Shown here in pieces: positions 36,196 through 43,722 of a stretch of DNA of 43,722 bases. The translations under genes and the position numbers were made by a program. The stretch is taken from contig VRUK01000046.1 in the NCBI GenBank assembly GCA_019456195.1, positions 1-43,722 of the forward strand, given 5' to 3'. Numbering within the stretch: the stretch's first letter is position 1; every line of letters starts with the position of its first letter. Below the pieces are notes generated by a model. It had not been told where the DNA came from, made no database searches, and was given only the letters and a program-made list of their open reading frames with translations. The DNA is from Planctomycetota bacterium (GTDB taxonomy: Bacteria; Planctomycetota; Phycisphaerae; Sedimentisphaerales; Anaerobacaceae).

Positions 36196-38025
36196 GTGAC
36201 AAAAAAAAGAATTGTGGCGAAGAAAAGAAAAAAGAGAGCTAAAAAAACTACCTCCGATAAAAAAAGTAAAGACATTGAAGTCGAAATCAACGAGCAGCCC
36301 CCGAGCAGCGGCAATATCAAAGACACTGAGCAGCAGATAAAATTGCTCATAGAAAAGGGCAAGAAAAAAGGCTTTCTTACTTACGAGGAGATGAACGACA
36401 ACCTGCCCGATGATGCTATAAGCGCCAGCCGCCTGGACCGCCTCCTGGCAAACCTCGATGAAATGGGCGTCCGTTTGTTCGATGAAGATGACTTAGAATC
36501 CCATCAGGCCGCTAAAGCCCATGAAGAAGGAGAATTCGAAACGTCCGATGAAGATAAAGATGAAGACGAACACGGAGATGGCAAAGATAAGCATCTAAAA
36601 GAAGACGTGTTGCTCGAACGGCAACTGGTCGGCGAAGACAACTCTCGCAGAATTGACGATCCTATTAGAATGTATTTGACTCAAATGGGCCAGATACCTC
36701 TGCTAACGAGAAAGTCTGAAATTGCTCTCGCGCGAAAAATAGAAATAGCGAGAATGACCTTTAGAAGGAAAATGCTTCAATGCGACTACTGCTCCCGGAA
36801 CTCTCTTGATTTATTACAACAGGTACAGAACGGCACGATGTCGTTCGACAGAACAATCAAAGTCGGCACGGCATATTGTCTCACCAAAAGTGTAATAAAA
36901 AAGCGGCTCATCGTGAACATCAAGACGGTAGATAAGCTGCTCAAAATCAACCAGGACCTGTTTAAGAAAACTCTCACTCACCAAAACGCCAAGGAAGCCC
37001 GAGCCACATTGAAATGGATACGTCGAAACAAACGAAAAATCGCAACGCTGCTCGAAGAGCTAAGCCTGCGAACCAGCAGAATCCAGCCGGTCAAAAATAA
37101 ACTCCACGGCATCTGCGGTAAAATGCACCAATTAGAGAAAGCTATTGCAGCAGGCCCCGACAGCCATATAACCGAAGAAGATATATATTCGATGAAGCAG
37201 GAGCTGTCCGGCCTAATCGAACTGGTTATGGAAAGGCCGAAACAGCTCGACAAAAACCTGAACGTCCTCGACAGAGTCTTCGGTCAATACGAGAACACCA
37301 AGCGTGAACTCTCCAGCGCAAACCTCAGACTCGTCGTTTCCATCGCCAAGAAATATCGCAACCGGGGCCTTAGCTTTCTGGATTTAATTCAGGAAGGCAA
37401 CACTGGCCTGATGAGAGCCGTGGACAAATATGAGTACCGAAGGGGATACAAATTCAGCACCTATGCCACATGGTGGATTCGGCAGGCGATAACAAGAGCA
37501 ATTGCCGACCATGCACGAACGATTCGTATTCCGGTCCACATGATAGAGACGATGAGCCGCCTTCGAACCGCCAGCAAAATCCTCCATCAGAAGCTCGGCA
37601 GAGAAGCCACTATCGAAGAAATCGCCGAAGAAGCCGATATGACCGTCGAAGAGACCCGCAGGGTCCTGAAGATATCCAAGCACCCAATCAGTCTCGATAG
37701 ACCCATAGGAGAAAGCGAGGACAGTTACTTCGGTGATTTTATCGAAGATAACGGCATCGACTCACCCGTCGCCTCGGCCACACAGGAAATGCTCAAGGAG
37801 AGAATCGATGTCGTCCTCAAAACACTTTCATATCGCGAACGCGAGATTATCAAGCTGCGATACGGTATCGGTGACGGCTATACTTACACCCTCGAGGAAG
37901 TCGGAAGAATCTTCAAAGTCACCCGTGAGCGAGTCAGGCAGGTAGAGGCAAAAGCGATACGAAAACTCCAGCACCCCGTCCGCGCCCGCAAGCTCGAAGG
38001 ATTCATGGACCACAAAAGCGCCTGA
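36196..38025 (+). CDS. rpoD: Primary RNA polymerase sigma factor (sigma-70/RpoD)
   Basis: A 609-residue housekeeping sigma factor. A lysine-rich N-terminus precedes region 1.1 (about 48-100, [18 protein letters not shown]), an acidic linker (about 100-145) and region 1.2 ([30 protein letters not shown], about 154-185). A non-conserved region of about 180 residues, containing a CDYC pair, follows. Region 2 (about 375-450) has [45 protein letters not shown]. Region 3 has [12 protein letters not shown], and region 4 (about 537-600) has [18 protein letters not shown] and [20 protein letters not shown]. The start is GTG with AAGGTG five bases upstream. It follows dnaG, as in the macromolecular synthesis operon. 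Confidence 0.97.
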   Translation: MTKKRIVAKKRKKRAKKTTSDKKSKDIEVEINEQPPSSGNIKDTEQQIKLLIEKGKKKGFLTYEEMNDNLPDDAISASRLDRLLANLDEMGVRLFDEDDLESHQAAKAHEEGEFETSDEDKDEDEHGDGKDKHLKEDVLLERQLVGEDNSRRIDDPIRMYLTQMGQIPLLTRKSEIALARKIEIARMTFRRKMLQCDYCSRNSLDLLQQVQNGTMSFDRTIKVGTAYCLTKSVIKKRLIVNIKTVDKLLKINQDLFKKTLTHQNAKEARATLKWIRRNKRKIATLLEELSLRTSRIQPVKNKLHGICGKMHQLEKAIAAGPDSHITEEDIYSMKQELSGLIELVMERPKQLDKNLNVLDRVFGQYENTKRELSSANLRLVVSIAKKYRNRGLSFLDLIQEGNTGLMRAVDKYEYRRGYKFSTYATWWIRQAITRAIADHARTIRIPVHMIETMSRLRTASKILHQKLGREATIEEIAEEADMTVEETRRVLKISKHPISLDRPIGESEDSYFGDFIEDNGIDSPVASATQEMLKERIDVVLKTLSYREREIIKLRYGIGDGYTYTLEEVGRIFKVTRERVRQVEAKAIRKLQHPVRARKLEGFMDHKSA

Positions 38026-38079
38026 ACAGGCAATAGAAATTAGAGATTTGAGAAAAGAGAATTGGTTTCTTCCGATTGA

Positions 38080-38142
38080 TTATTTTTTTGAATTGTCTGA
38101 TTCCAGAAGCTCTATTAATGTAAAGCCTGCTTCTTTCCGCAT
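38080..38142 (-). pseudogene. Remnant of a prepilin-like gene (N-terminus only)
   Basis: A 20-codon frame beginning ATG, with GAGGG about six bases upstream, encodes a basic start followed by GFTLIELL, the type IV prepilin cleavage and N-methylation motif. In the two intact genes at 40214 and 41902 this motif is followed by VVISIIA; here it runs into unrelated residues and a stop. This looks like the 5' end of a third prepilin-like gene cut off between rpoD and the GLUG/dockerin gene. Confidence 0.65.
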
Positions 38143-38189
38143 AATTCGCCCTCAAAACGGACTGCCCGAACCGGTCTTGTTCTGACTTT

Positions 38190-40202
38190 TCAATCGGGTC
38201 CGTACAACCGGATGTTGTCGAAGAACATCTTTCCGGTACCTCCGGCCTGTAGATTGCTCTGGTCACCAAGACAAATGGCGATAGAACTGACGTTGGCGAA
38301 GTCAACGCCCATAAACTCTTGCAGGTCAATAATCCACTCCGTCCAGATCCTTATACGTGTCGCCTCAGGTTCATTGTGATAGACTGCTGCACTGCCATTG
38401 AGGACGACACTCATAGGCGTAACACCGTTCATCGAGTCACCATGGAACCAGAGCGATAACACCTCGGCACCTGTCTCCGCCCAATTCTGAGGTGGGCTCA
38501 GCCTCAGTTCTGCTTTCGCAACTTTGAAAATGGCGTTGTAATAATATGGCATCGACTGCTCACCACCATAAACAATATTTCGTTCGGCGTATGGGGGATT
38601 GGTATGGCCAACGACACAGCCATTTGTCAGCGAATTTTCGTACCCGTCCGACCACACGTCGAATATCCGATTGCTCTCGGGGTGGCCGGAATCGAGGTCG
38701 TTATATGACTCGAAGTCGTCGATGGTAAGGCAAATGACTGCCGTCGAATTTGGGATGCCCTCGGCCAGCCAGTTGCTGGCGAACTCTATCAGATCATTGA
38801 AGTCGACTTTGCCGTCGTTGGTAAGATCGGCCCCGCGACACCCGAGAAAACCGCTGTCGCTCGAAAGCCAGCGTTTGGCAAAGAAAGCGAAATCCACAAA
38901 GTTCACCCTGTAGTCGCCGTCAAAGTCTCCCGTGATAAATTGCCAGACTAATTCCGGAGAATCTACTCCCTCACAGATGCTCCAGACATCTTTACTCCCG
39001 TTCGCTGTCTCATTCACGAAATCCCAGCCCGCCTCCAAAAAAGTGCCTCCCGTCTGCATTTGCGTCGTAGTCCTGCCCTTACTATCATCACAGCCTGTTC
39101 CCCTCGTTTGCTCTCCGCACATGTTGCTTGTGCCGCTGGCCTGGCTGTCCCAGAAGGAAGTGTTAACCGTTCCGTCGAAATTGCTTCCCACCAGACCGCC
39201 GACTTCACGCCTTCCTGTAACACTCCCTGTTGAATAGCAGTTAGTGATTGTGCCCGAATGGTTATTGTGTCCGACCAGACCACCGACATCCGTGGCTCCT
39301 GAAACGTTGCCGGTCGAATAGCAGTTGGTGATTGTGCCCTCAAAATTACGGCCCACCAGACCTCCGTGTACCCAACCGCTATCACGGTCTGTAAAAACAT
39401 TGCCGGTCGAATAGCAATTGAAGATTTTGCCTTCGTGATTGCCTCCCACCAACCCGCCGGCATCGATCCTTCCCGAAACACTGCCTGTCGAACAGCAATT
39501 GGATATCATATTGGTGGATTTTTCTCCGAACCGTACGGTAAAGTCCCAATTATTTCCCGCCAGACCACCGACACTTTGATCGCCCGAAACGCTCACGGCA
39601 GCATAGGAATCAGTGATTGTACTCTCTTGAATATGTCCGACCAGACCACCGACATCTTTGTCGCCGGAAACACTGCCGCCCCGCGCGTAGCAGCCTCTGA
39701 CGGTTGCTCTGCGCAGGTTGCCAACCAGGGAACCGACATTCTGACCTTCTCCAGCATCGATATTAACGTCAATCAATCCCAAATTCTTGACGAGGGCATT
39801 TTCCCTTCCAACAGATCCGAAAAGGCCTATGTAGTCTCTATCTTTTGACGTGTAGGTAAAATTGTGGATTCTCTTGCCGTTACCGTCGAATACACCGCTA
39901 AAGCGATGACTATAGGAAGTTCCGATGATGTTAAAATCTTCTCCCGTATAACCGCCCAGATCGATATCATTCATCAGCTTAAAGTGCTTATTAAGGTTCT
40001 CTGAATCAGCGCCAATCTCGTTCAACTGCTCTGCTGTGTAAATCAGAAACGGATCATCAGGAATGCCCGTGCCGCCGCCATATTCTGCTCCGCTCACTCG
40101 GCCAAGCAAACATACGGCGAGCAATACAACCAACGGCATTAAAGTTTTGTTGCGTTGTACGCCAAGTCCCAACAATCTGAAAGTTGTCTTCAAAGCAGCC
40201 AT
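38190..40202 (-). CDS. Exported GLUG-repeat protein with dockerin-like domain
   Basis: A 670-residue secreted protein. A signal peptide (about 19-39, ending VSGAEY) is followed by GGGTGIPDDPFLIYTAEQLNEIG and then a beta-helix of GLUG repeats (about 150-350; units of the type VGGLVGxN...ITNCYSTGxVxG). Next come a dockerin-type-I-like pair of calcium loops (about 425-480; DFDGDYRVNFVDFAFFA and DLTNDGKVDFNDLIEFA) and the C-terminal domain shared with the LamG array (about 493-670; DDFESYNDLD to MFFDNIRLYGPD). I use the ATG at 40202 (AGGA about nine bases upstream), 11 bp after the prepilin-like gene's stop; an upstream ATG at 40244 would overlap that gene. No catalytic domain is present. Likely a surface adhesin or matrix protein. 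Confidence 0.85.
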   Translation of the reverse strand: MAALKTTFRLLGLGVQRNKTLMPLVVLLAVCLLGRVSGAEYGGGTGIPDDPFLIYTAEQLNEIGADSENLNKHFKLMNDIDLGGYTGEDFNIIGTSYSHRFSGVFDGNGKRIHNFTYTSKDRDYIGLFGSVGRENALVKNLGLIDVNIDAGEGQNVGSLVGNLRRATVRGCYARGGSVSGDKDVGGLVGHIQESTITDSYAAVSVSGDQSVGGLAGNNWDFTVRFGEKSTNMISNCCSTGSVSGRIDAGGLVGGNHEGKIFNCYSTGNVFTDRDSGWVHGGLVGRNFEGTITNCYSTGNVSGATDVGGLVGHNNHSGTITNCYSTGSVTGRREVGGLVGSNFDGTVNTSFWDSQASGTSNMCGEQTRGTGCDDSKGRTTTQMQTGGTFLEAGWDFVNETANGSKDVWSICEGVDSPELVWQFITGDFDGDYRVNFVDFAFFAKRWLSSDSGFLGCRGADLTNDGKVDFNDLIEFASNWLAEGIPNSTAVICLTIDDFESYNDLDSGHPESNRIFDVWSDGYENSLTNGCVVGHTNPPYAERNIVYGGEQSMPYYYNAIFKVAKAELRLSPPQNWAETGAEVLSLWFHGDSMNGVTPMSVVLNGSAAVYHNEPEATRIRIWTEWIIDLQEFMGVDFANVSSIAICLGDQSNLQAGGTGKMFFDNIRLYGPD

Positions 40203-40213
40203 TTCTTGTTTTC

Positions 40214-41299
40214 CTACTTCCCCTGATAGCCCAATCTGCCCCATGTCGCCCTTTGCAGCCTCTGCAGGTCATACATGCCGTCCTCGGTTTGAGGCTCGTG
40301 CAATAACACCCCCGGAAATGGCGGAGGTTCCAACACTTCACAGAACAAATTATCCATAGGCATAAGCTCACGGGGATAATTCAATGTTTCACGGCCTTTC
40401 CACTTCCAATACTCGGCATGTCCGTCCGCCATCGAGAGCGTCATCCCCCCGTTATGGTGAATTGGTGGAGGGCTGTGCCACTTCCACCGCGGGTACAGGT
40501 AGTGAACGTAGAAGTCATTGCCGGCCGGCATCTGGCGCTGATCAATGAAGACTGCACGCTGGCCCGCACCGGGACTTACGATGTCTGTAAGTTTGGTCAG
40601 ACGCAGTACTGTACGGCCAACGCGTTTGCCGATTGCATTAAGACTCGTGCCGTCCACGAACTGTGTATAATATGTTCCTTCAACGGTGCAGCCGCGTGCG
40701 GCGACCACTGTGGAGTATGTGGCTGCATGACCCTTTAAGCCTCGGGGGCAGCGGTAGATATCAACATCATTAATCCAGGGCCACAGTGCACCCTTGTCTT
40801 CGTGTGCCAATAGCACAGCACGATCCCGGCTGTTGCGGGGGAGAAAGGCCCGCCCAAGCCAGCCTCTGGTAATCACCACCATCTCACCTGTACTCGGGTT
40901 CCCATGTCCGCTCCATAAGTGGGCGCTGCCTAATACGATTTTGCTGTCATTCTCTTCGGCATACGCAATCCAGGCAAGGGTCAGTTGACGCAGATTGCTC
41001 AGGCATACCGTACGCTGGCCTCTTTCTTTCGCAGCACCCAGCACAGGAATCAGCAGCGCTATCATTAATGCTATAATGGAAATAACAACCAAAAGCTCTA
41101 TGAGCGTAAACCCTATTAGAAAGCTTCTCTTTTTATGGTTAGAGATTCTTTTTTCTACGTAAGGAATCCTTAGCACTAACGGTGCGAAAGCTGCAAGATT
41201 AGAAGAGTCCCGTCCCACGAACCCGGGTCGGAATCCGGTGCTTTGCTGATTGGAAACCCGCATTCCCAAACGCGTAAGTCCTCTCGTTCCACGCATCAT
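40214..41299 (-). CDS. Prepilin-like protein with H-X9-DG motif (copy 1)
   Basis: A 361-residue protein with a type IV prepilin motif, G63/[24 protein letters not shown], and the planctomycete C-terminal H-X9-DG motif ([17 protein letters not shown]). Such proteins are very numerous in Planctomycetota and are thought to be pseudopilins of type II secretion or type IV pilus systems; the precise role is unknown. The leader before the cleavage site would be about 63 residues, much longer than usual. The frame extends further up to 41542, but alignment with copy 2 and AAAGGTAGG before tandem ATGs support 41299. It ends 11 bp before the GLUG/dockerin gene, so the two may be co-transcribed. Confidence 0.85.
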   Translation of the reverse strand: MMRGTRGLTRLGMRVSNQQSTGFRPGFVGRDSSNLAAFAPLVLRIPYVEKRISNHKKRSFLIGFTLIELLVVISIIALMIALLIPVLGAAKERGQRTVCLSNLRQLTLAWIAYAEENDSKIVLGSAHLWSGHGNPSTGEMVVITRGWLGRAFLPRNSRDRAVLLAHEDKGALWPWINDVDIYRCPRGLKGHAATYSTVVAARGCTVEGTYYTQFVDGTSLNAIGKRVGRTVLRLTKLTDIVSPGAGQRAVFIDQRQMPAGNDFYVHYLYPRWKWHSPPPIHHNGGMTLSMADGHAEYWKWKGRETLNYPRELMPMDNLFCEVLEPPPFPGVLLHEPQTEDGMYDLQRLQRATWGRLGYQGK

Positions 41300-41340
41300 A
41301 GTGCCTACCTTTTGAGGCAAAGAACCACTTATCCAATTTC

Positions 41341-41585
41341 TTGTCCAAAACAGAATTGCGCCTGCCCTTATAATACAAGGCGATACACACACTATAAATG
41401 TTGATTGTTTTTTAAGTTTTTCGAAAAATTCGCAAAAAAACAATCCCGGCCGCAAAACCACAGGTGCCTTTTCGCCGCTGAATGCAGGCCATATTGATAA
41501 ATCTCTGTAGATCAGAGGTTTACAGATTCGCTTCGCCAGCAACTATTATAACATCTATTGACAAGAAAAGACGAGAAAAAAGGGC
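41341..41585 (-). repeat. Duplicated upstream region of prepilin-like copy 1
   Basis: About 240 bp closely matched by 43031-43265. Shared blocks, in order, are TTGTCCAAAACAG, a TATTATA-type hexamer on the minus strand, a large hairpin (GATTGTTTTTT with AAAAAACAATC around TTTTTCGAAAAA), CAAAACCACAGGTG, TTCGCCGC and CTATTATAAC. The hairpin would lie in the transcribed leader or the promoter. Confidence 0.85.
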
Positions 41586-41586
41586 C

Positions 41587-41729
41587 TGGTTCAATTTCAT
41601 ATACCACAAGGTAACACTTTTCAAGCTGCTGCAATGGCCACGAACAATCATAACATTCTATCAAAACAGGAGTTGCGGAGAAAATGGTAACTTGTAGGGC
41701 ATAGAAAAGTGTTACCCTGTTCTGAACCA
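41587..41729. mobile_element. MITE-like element with interrupted terminal inverted repeats
   Basis: TGGTTCA (41587-41593) and TGAACCA (41723-41729) form the outer arms; GGTAACACTTTTC (41610-41622) and GAAAAGTGTTACC (41704-41716) form a perfect 13-bp inner inverted repeat. The 81-bp centre encodes nothing obvious. It could be a small non-autonomous element or a structured RNA. No target-site duplication is clear. Confidence 0.45.
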
Positions 41730-41901
41730 TGCCGAAAAAAGCATAAAAAATCAACCACAATTTTAAATTCTCTAAACTCCAATCAGGTTCCCGCACCCCC
41801 CTGGTAGGCGCAACCCTTCCGCGCCAACGATTCAAATAAATTTCTCGCTTTCTTATCTCTCGGGCCAATCTATATTGACCACAGTATACTCATTTTCAGT
41901 G

Positions 41902-42990
41902 TTAGGGCGTTTTCTTTATCGGATACCCTAATCTGCCCCAGGTTGCCTTTTGCAGCCTCTGAAGGTCATACAAACCATCCTCTGTCTGCGGCTCGTAGCC
42001 ATTCCATCCCGGCACAGCCGGCCCGTCTATCACATAACAGAACAGGTTGGGACTTCTAACCAAAGGCATCCGTTTAATAGGTAAATTCACGGTCTCTCGG
42101 CCCTTCCATTTCCAGTACTCGGCGTGTCCGTCAGCCATCGAGAGTGTCACACCGCCGTGATGGTGTTTCGGAGGAGGACAGGCCCACATCCACTCAGGTT
42201 TATGATAATTAACATCGAAACCACTGGCAAACTGGCCTGTATCGATGAAGACCGCACGCTGGCCCGCACCGGGGCTGACGATGTCCGTCAGCCTGGTCAG
42301 CCGCAGCACCGTACTCCCGACGCGTTTGCCGATTGTATCAAAATCCGTGCCGCTTATGTGCTCCATATACGTTCCTTCCACGAGGTGGCCTCGTGCTGCG
42401 TTGACTATTTCGTATGTGGCTGCGTGATCCTTTAGACCTCGGGGGCAGCGGTAGATATCTACATTCTTAATCCAGGGCCAAAGCGCGCCTTTATTCGGAT
42501 CCGCAATCAGTGCTGACCGGCTCTCAGGAGATATAAAGGCCCACCCAAGCCAGCCTCTTGTATGGCCGCTTATCGTGAAGGGGCTGCCCAATACGATCTT
42601 ACTGTCGTTCTCCTCGGCATAGGTGACCCACGCTAAGGTAAGCTGCCTTAAATTGCTCAGACAGACCGCACGATGCCCAAGTTCTCGGGCGCTCCGAAGA
42701 GATGGAATCATCAGCGCTATCAGCATCGCTATTATCGAAATCACAACTAAAAGCTCTATGAGTGTAAATCCCGCACCATTAGAAAAATTTCTTCTCACGG
42801 GGCAAGTTACTCCTAAGGATTCCTTTCGGAGAAAACTTCCCTTTTTACGATTGGGAATTACCGTTTTTAGCGATGTGAAGTCTGCACGGTTAGAAATATC
42901 CCCTCCAACGGACCCGGTGCGGCATCCGTTTCTTCGATGATTGAAAATCCGCATTCCCAAACGCGTAAATCCTCTCATTCCGCGCACCAT
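41902..42990 (-). CDS. Prepilin-like protein with H-X9-DG motif (copy 2)
   Basis: A 362-residue paralog of the protein at 40214-41299. The prepilin motif is at G74/[24 protein letters not shown] and the H-X9-DG motif at [17 protein letters not shown]. The bodies align over their whole length, for example [55 protein letters not shown] and [15 protein letters not shown]. The leader is even longer than in copy 1 (about 74 residues) and carries about 11 extra residues just before the cleavage site. The ATG at 42990 has AAAGGGA about eight bases upstream, in the same relative place as in copy 1; an ATG at 43020 lacks such a site. Confidence 0.85.
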   Translation of the reverse strand: MVRGMRGFTRLGMRIFNHRRNGCRTGSVGGDISNRADFTSLKTVIPNRKKGSFLRKESLGVTCPVRRNFSNGAGFTLIELLVVISIIAMLIALMIPSLRSARELGHRAVCLSNLRQLTLAWVTYAEENDSKIVLGSPFTISGHTRGWLGWAFISPESRSALIADPNKGALWPWIKNVDIYRCPRGLKDHAATYEIVNAARGHLVEGTYMEHISGTDFDTIGKRVGSTVLRLTRLTDIVSPGAGQRAVFIDTGQFASGFDVNYHKPEWMWACPPPKHHHGGVTLSMADGHAEYWKWKGRETVNLPIKRMPLVRSPNLFCYVIDGPAVPGWNGYEPQTEDGLYDLQRLQKATWGRLGYPIKKTP

Positions 42991-43030
42991 AATACCATCC
43001 CTTTTCAGGTAACTACCCATTTAACATGTC

Positions 43031-43265
43031 TTGTCCAAAACAGATGCGCCTGCTCTTGTATAATATAGCGGTTCTCACACGGTAAATATTGATTGTTTTT
43101 TTTATTTTTTTCGAAAAATTCTCAAAAAAACAATCCCGGCTGCAAAACCACAGGTGTTTGTTCGCCGCCGCAGGTAGGCGGTTTATATTAGTAAATCACT
43201 GTAAATCAAGGGGTTACAGACTCGCTACGCTAATGGCTATTATAACTTGTACAGGGAAGAAAAGG
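43031..43265 (-). repeat. Duplicated upstream region of prepilin-like copy 2
   Basis: The partner of 41341-41585, with the same hairpin (GATTGTTTTTTT with AAAAAACAATC around a TTTTTCGAAAAA core) and the same flanking blocks. Gene and upstream region were duplicated as one unit. Confidence 0.85.
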
Positions 43266-43335
43266 CAAGAAATTTTAATTGATTGCTCACAATTTATTAA
43301 TGGAGTTTAGGCTCTTCATCCTTCGGCTCGAAGTC

Positions 43336-43430
43336 GCATTTCTACCTTCGGTTCGCTCTAATTTTTATCACTCCGTCGCTTCGCTTCTGCGTGATTGTAT
43401 GATGCTCGTGCTGGCCTACGGTAGAAATGC
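43336..43430. repeat. 11-bp inverted repeat pair
   Basis: GCATTTCTACC (43336-43346) and GGTAGAAATGC (43420-43430) are perfect inverses, 73 bp apart. No coding sequence lies between them. Confidence 0.5.
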
Positions 43431-43722
43431 TATAAACCAACGACTAAATACTCAATACGAACGAAAATTCGATGAATTTTCGATCAAAAACGCTCACAGT
43501 TAAAAACAAAAATATAAAATTTCAAAATTTTTTATCTCCTTTTCTATAAACAACTTACGAGCAATAGCCCCAAAAAAATAGCCAAATTTTCGACTCAAAA
43601 CTGCACACTCGTCTAATTATAGAGGCAGTCTTTTTTTTACCCTCGAGTGCTGCTAACTTGACACGCAACAGGGGGCCTAAGCCAACAATATGGAATTTTA
43701 TCCGGCCTTCCGTGGACGGAAT

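Larger units (their letters stand above)
41300..41901. other. Region between the two prepilin-like genes
   Basis: It contains the duplicated upstream block of copy 1 (41341-41585) and a separate MITE-like inverted-repeat element (41587-41729). No other gene is convincing. Confidence 0.6.
42991..43722. other. Right-end intergenic region
   Basis: It holds the duplicated upstream block of copy 2 (43031-43265) and an 11-bp inverted repeat (43336-43346 with 43420-43430). From 43500 to the end it is AT-rich, with an eight-T run after GCAGTC near 43630 but no clear hairpin. I see no gene. Confidence 0.6.

Noticed and set aside
41530..41560. Promoter with TTGTCA and TATAAT on the minus strand upstream of prepilin-like copy 1
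   Set aside because: The hexamers are only 8 bp apart, too close for a sigma-70 promoter.

Overview
The window looks like chromosomal DNA of a planctomycete, most likely class Phycisphaerae (Sedimentisphaerales-like). The evidence is indirect: prepilin-like proteins with the H-X9-DG motif, a secreted GLUG/dockerin protein, an array of large LamG/PA14 secreted proteins, an ECF sigma factor with a membrane partner, and a GH28 pectinase beside a tagaturonate epimerase. No rRNA, tRNA, CRISPR array, intact insertion sequence or recognisable anti-phage system was found.

Layout. 1-325 holds only short palindromic repeats. 326-10145 is all on the minus strand: ftsK; a GH28 -> uxaE pair for galacturonan/hexuronate use; a small cluster (QueG-like Fe-S protein, GNAT, C-GCAxxG-C-C protein, PhzF); and a sodium:solute symporter. 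A TPR lipoprotein gene (10333-11097, minus) diverges from a four-gene plus-strand operon (11356-15009): ECF sigma factor, membrane-anchored putative anti-sigma factor, and two paralogous exported proteins of unknown function. A hairpin at 15053-15085 separates it from the convergent replication cluster 3D-domain protein -> dnaN -> dciA -> gyrB (minus strand).

20692-31812 is a head-to-tail minus-strand array of five paralogous exported proteins of 655-742 residues. Each has a signal peptide, a variable N-terminal module (PA14 in one, LamG in four), three fibronectin-III-like repeats and a near-constant ~175-residue C-terminal domain ending in a (M/L)YFDDIRLY motif. The same C-terminal domain recurs in the GLUG/dockerin protein at 38190-40202. 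After the array come an eight-TM protein, csrA, dnaG and rpoD on the plus strand. The right end (minus) carries the GLUG/dockerin gene, a 20-codon remnant of a prepilin gene, and two tandemly duplicated prepilin-like genes with duplicated upstream regions.

How it fits together. Housekeeping replication and transcription genes (gyrB, dciA, dnaN, dnaG, rpoD, ftsK) are interleaved with recently expanded surface and secretome genes. The most original content is (i) the LamG/PA14 array with its shared C-terminal domain, a candidate adhesin or polysaccharide-binding family; (ii) the sigma/anti-sigma/twin exported protein operon; (iii) the duplicated prepilin-like genes with very long leaders plus a decayed third copy; and (iv) a four-copy heptanucleotide tandem repeat inside dnaG. 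All function calls come from reading the translations; no database search was run.
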